From: Rothia sp. HMSC078H08 | GTDB taxonomy: Bacteria; Actinomycetota; Actinomycetes; Actinomycetales; Micrococcaceae | Direction of reading: 5' to 3' | Assembly: GCF_001808955.1 (NCBI RefSeq) | Contig: NZ_KV795256.1 | Location: 258,636-322,635 of the forward strand | DNA: 64,000 bases | In this document: positions 63,109-64,000 of the stretch, in pieces | Numbering within the stretch: position 1 is the first letter of the stretch | Layout of the letters: each line of letters starts with the position of its first letter | The notes under the pieces: model-generated | Seen by the model: the letters and a program-made list of their open reading frames with translations, nothing else | What the model was told of the DNA's origin: nothing | Database searches by the model: none | Position numbers and translations under genes: made by a program

Positions 63109-63368
63109 AGCAGCGGTGTCCTTTCAGTGTGTTCTTGCGTAGCGCGGACCGTCCCGCGCACGGTGTCGTTCCGTATGTGGGATGACGGAACGTCCTACAC
63201 CAATTATCACATAAGAAGTAACGCGGGGCACGTCCAAACACCCCCGTACCACTTCTAAGACACTATATTTTCCTTATCCTATCTAGCCGCTCAACAATCA
63301 CCCCTTCCCAAGGCCCTAGAAGCACCCCTATTACTCACCTCCAGCAGACAGCCATCAGACACACCAAA
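63109..63368. other. Spacer upstream of gcvH
   Basis: About 260 bp without a gene. A minus-strand GATAAT near 63205 is a possible -10 for gcvH. No glycine riboswitch features were recognised. Confidence 0.4.
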
Positions 63369-63411
63369 AGGCTCAGGGCCCCACACCATGAAGGTGCAGG
63401 GCCCTGAGCCT
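63369..63411 (-). terminator. Terminator of the putA-like gene
   Basis: A 13-bp stem (aggctcagggccc / gggccctgagcct) is followed on the minus strand by a TTTTGGTG tract. Confidence 0.75.
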
Positions 63412-63440
63412 AGGCTAGAGAGCTAAACTCTCACAGCGCC

Positions 63441-64000
63441 TTAGCGGGAAGAAATGACGCGCTCGGAGAAGCGGTTCGGGTTACCGAAACGGTGTGCGGT
63501 AATCGAAACAGCCTGCTCGCGGAGGAAGGGCAGCATCTCGATACGGCCAGCCTCGGTGACCGGTGCGAAGTACACTGCAACATCCGGGCGACCACCCAGT
63601 GCCGAGTAGATGGACTTCACGTCGTTACCGATGTAGCGGATACGGGTGCCTTCCAGCGGAGTACCAGCCAGTGCGCGAACCGGGGTCTTAGCGTTCGAAG
63701 CCAGGTACTCGCGGAACTGAGCGTCCGACTTGACTTCGTACTTGATGCCCTTGTTCTCGAGGACGCCACGGACGTCGACCGGCAGGTCCTTACCGACGGA
63801 CAGAGCAACCGGTGCGTTAGCTGCCAGACCGGCGAGCACAACGCGCAGGGTCTCTGCTGCAGATGCGGACTCGTCTGCACGAACCAGAACCTGGGTGGGT
63901 ACGTAGCGCAGGATGTTGCGCTCCACGCCCAGCTTCGAGGGATCGTGGCCGAAGCCGAACTCGGTGTCCCAAGCGTGTGCGTCAGAGGAGACACCGCGCT
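63441..64000 (-). CDS. putA: 3' part of bifunctional proline dehydrogenase/pyrroline-5-carboxylate dehydrogenase
   Basis: The last 186 or so residues of a larger protein; the frame is open to the window edge and no start is visible. The sequence SDAHAWDTEFGFGHDPSKLG, then ERNILRYVPTQVLV, followed by a Rossmann-like domain that ends in FLREQAVSITAHRFGNPNRF, matches the C-terminal end of PutA-like proteins. The family oxidises proline to glutamate in two steps. An in-frame GTG at 63926 is not the true start, since the homology extends upstream of it. Confidence 0.75.
   Translation of the reverse strand, partial: RGVSSDAHAWDTEFGFGHDPSKLGVERNILRYVPTQVLVRADESASAAETLRVVLAGLAANAPVALSVGKDLPVDVRGVLENKGIKYEVKSDAQFREYLASNAKTPVRALAGTPLEGTRIRYIGNDVKSIYSALGGRPDVAVYFAPVTEAGRIEMLPFLREQAVSITAHRFGNPNRFSERVISSR

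Overview
The window is a stretch of a high-GC Gram-positive (actinobacterial) chromosome. The gene content points to the Micrococcaceae, most likely Rothia of the R. mucilaginosa type; that name is inference from recalled gene order and protein style, not from a search. Support comes from a mycothione reductase, a polyphosphate glucokinase, an actinobacterial dcw cluster with wag31/divIVA, sepF and no ftsA, a GlnE/GlnA2 pair, and the idsA - Rv2175c-like - pknL - aroG block, which has the same order as in mycobacteria. No phage, plasmid, IS element, CRISPR array or rRNA operon was seen.

Layout. 1-3.6 kb is the only accessory-looking part: a Tat-exported glycine-rich protein, a membrane-anchored HNH protein flanked by near-identical 122-bp direct repeats with a third partial inverted copy nearby, and a tRNA cluster (Gly, Cys, Val). 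3.9-8.9 kb carries glnE and glnA2. 9.2-14.7 kb runs on the plus strand: an unknown membrane protein, panB, map and ppgK, with one small minus-strand gene. 14.9-44.7 kb is one long minus-strand block. In transcription order it runs mraZ-rsmH-ftsL-ftsI-murE-murF-mraY-murD-ftsW-murG-murC-ftsQ-ftsZ-pgeF-yggS-sepF-yggT-divIVA-lspA-rluD-dnaE-nrdR. This is peptidoglycan precursor synthesis and septum formation, followed by polar growth and house-keeping genes. 45.2-47.3 kb has a DUF3040 protein, a 50-residue ORF and dinB. 47.5-58.7 kb holds idsA, the Rv2175c-like regulator, pknL, aroG, plsC, a lipase, fadD and mtr. 59-64 kb holds an orphan ParA, two MerR regulators, gcvH and the 3' end of a putA-like gene, with two long gene-free spacers.

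The most interesting signals are not genes. First, the heptamer CTCCCCC occurs at least 19 times on the plus strand and only once (as its complement) in the other direction, whatever the orientation of the gene it lies in, so it behaves like a chromosome-polarity motif. Second, at least five genes (ppgK, nrdR, dnaE, rluD, idsA) end in short direct repeats that copy the last codons and the stop codon. Third, several genes have a -10 hexamer 6-10 nt before the ATG, which predicts leaderless or nearly leaderless mRNAs. Fourth, the divisome proteins FtsW, FtsQ, FtsL and SepF carry unusually long low-complexity extensions. Fifth, the spacers at 60.6-61.3 and 62.1-62.7 kb replace genes (a DUF151 nuclease and the FHA protein GarA/OdhI) found there in mycobacteria, and one of them looks like a structured RNA with an intrinsic terminator.
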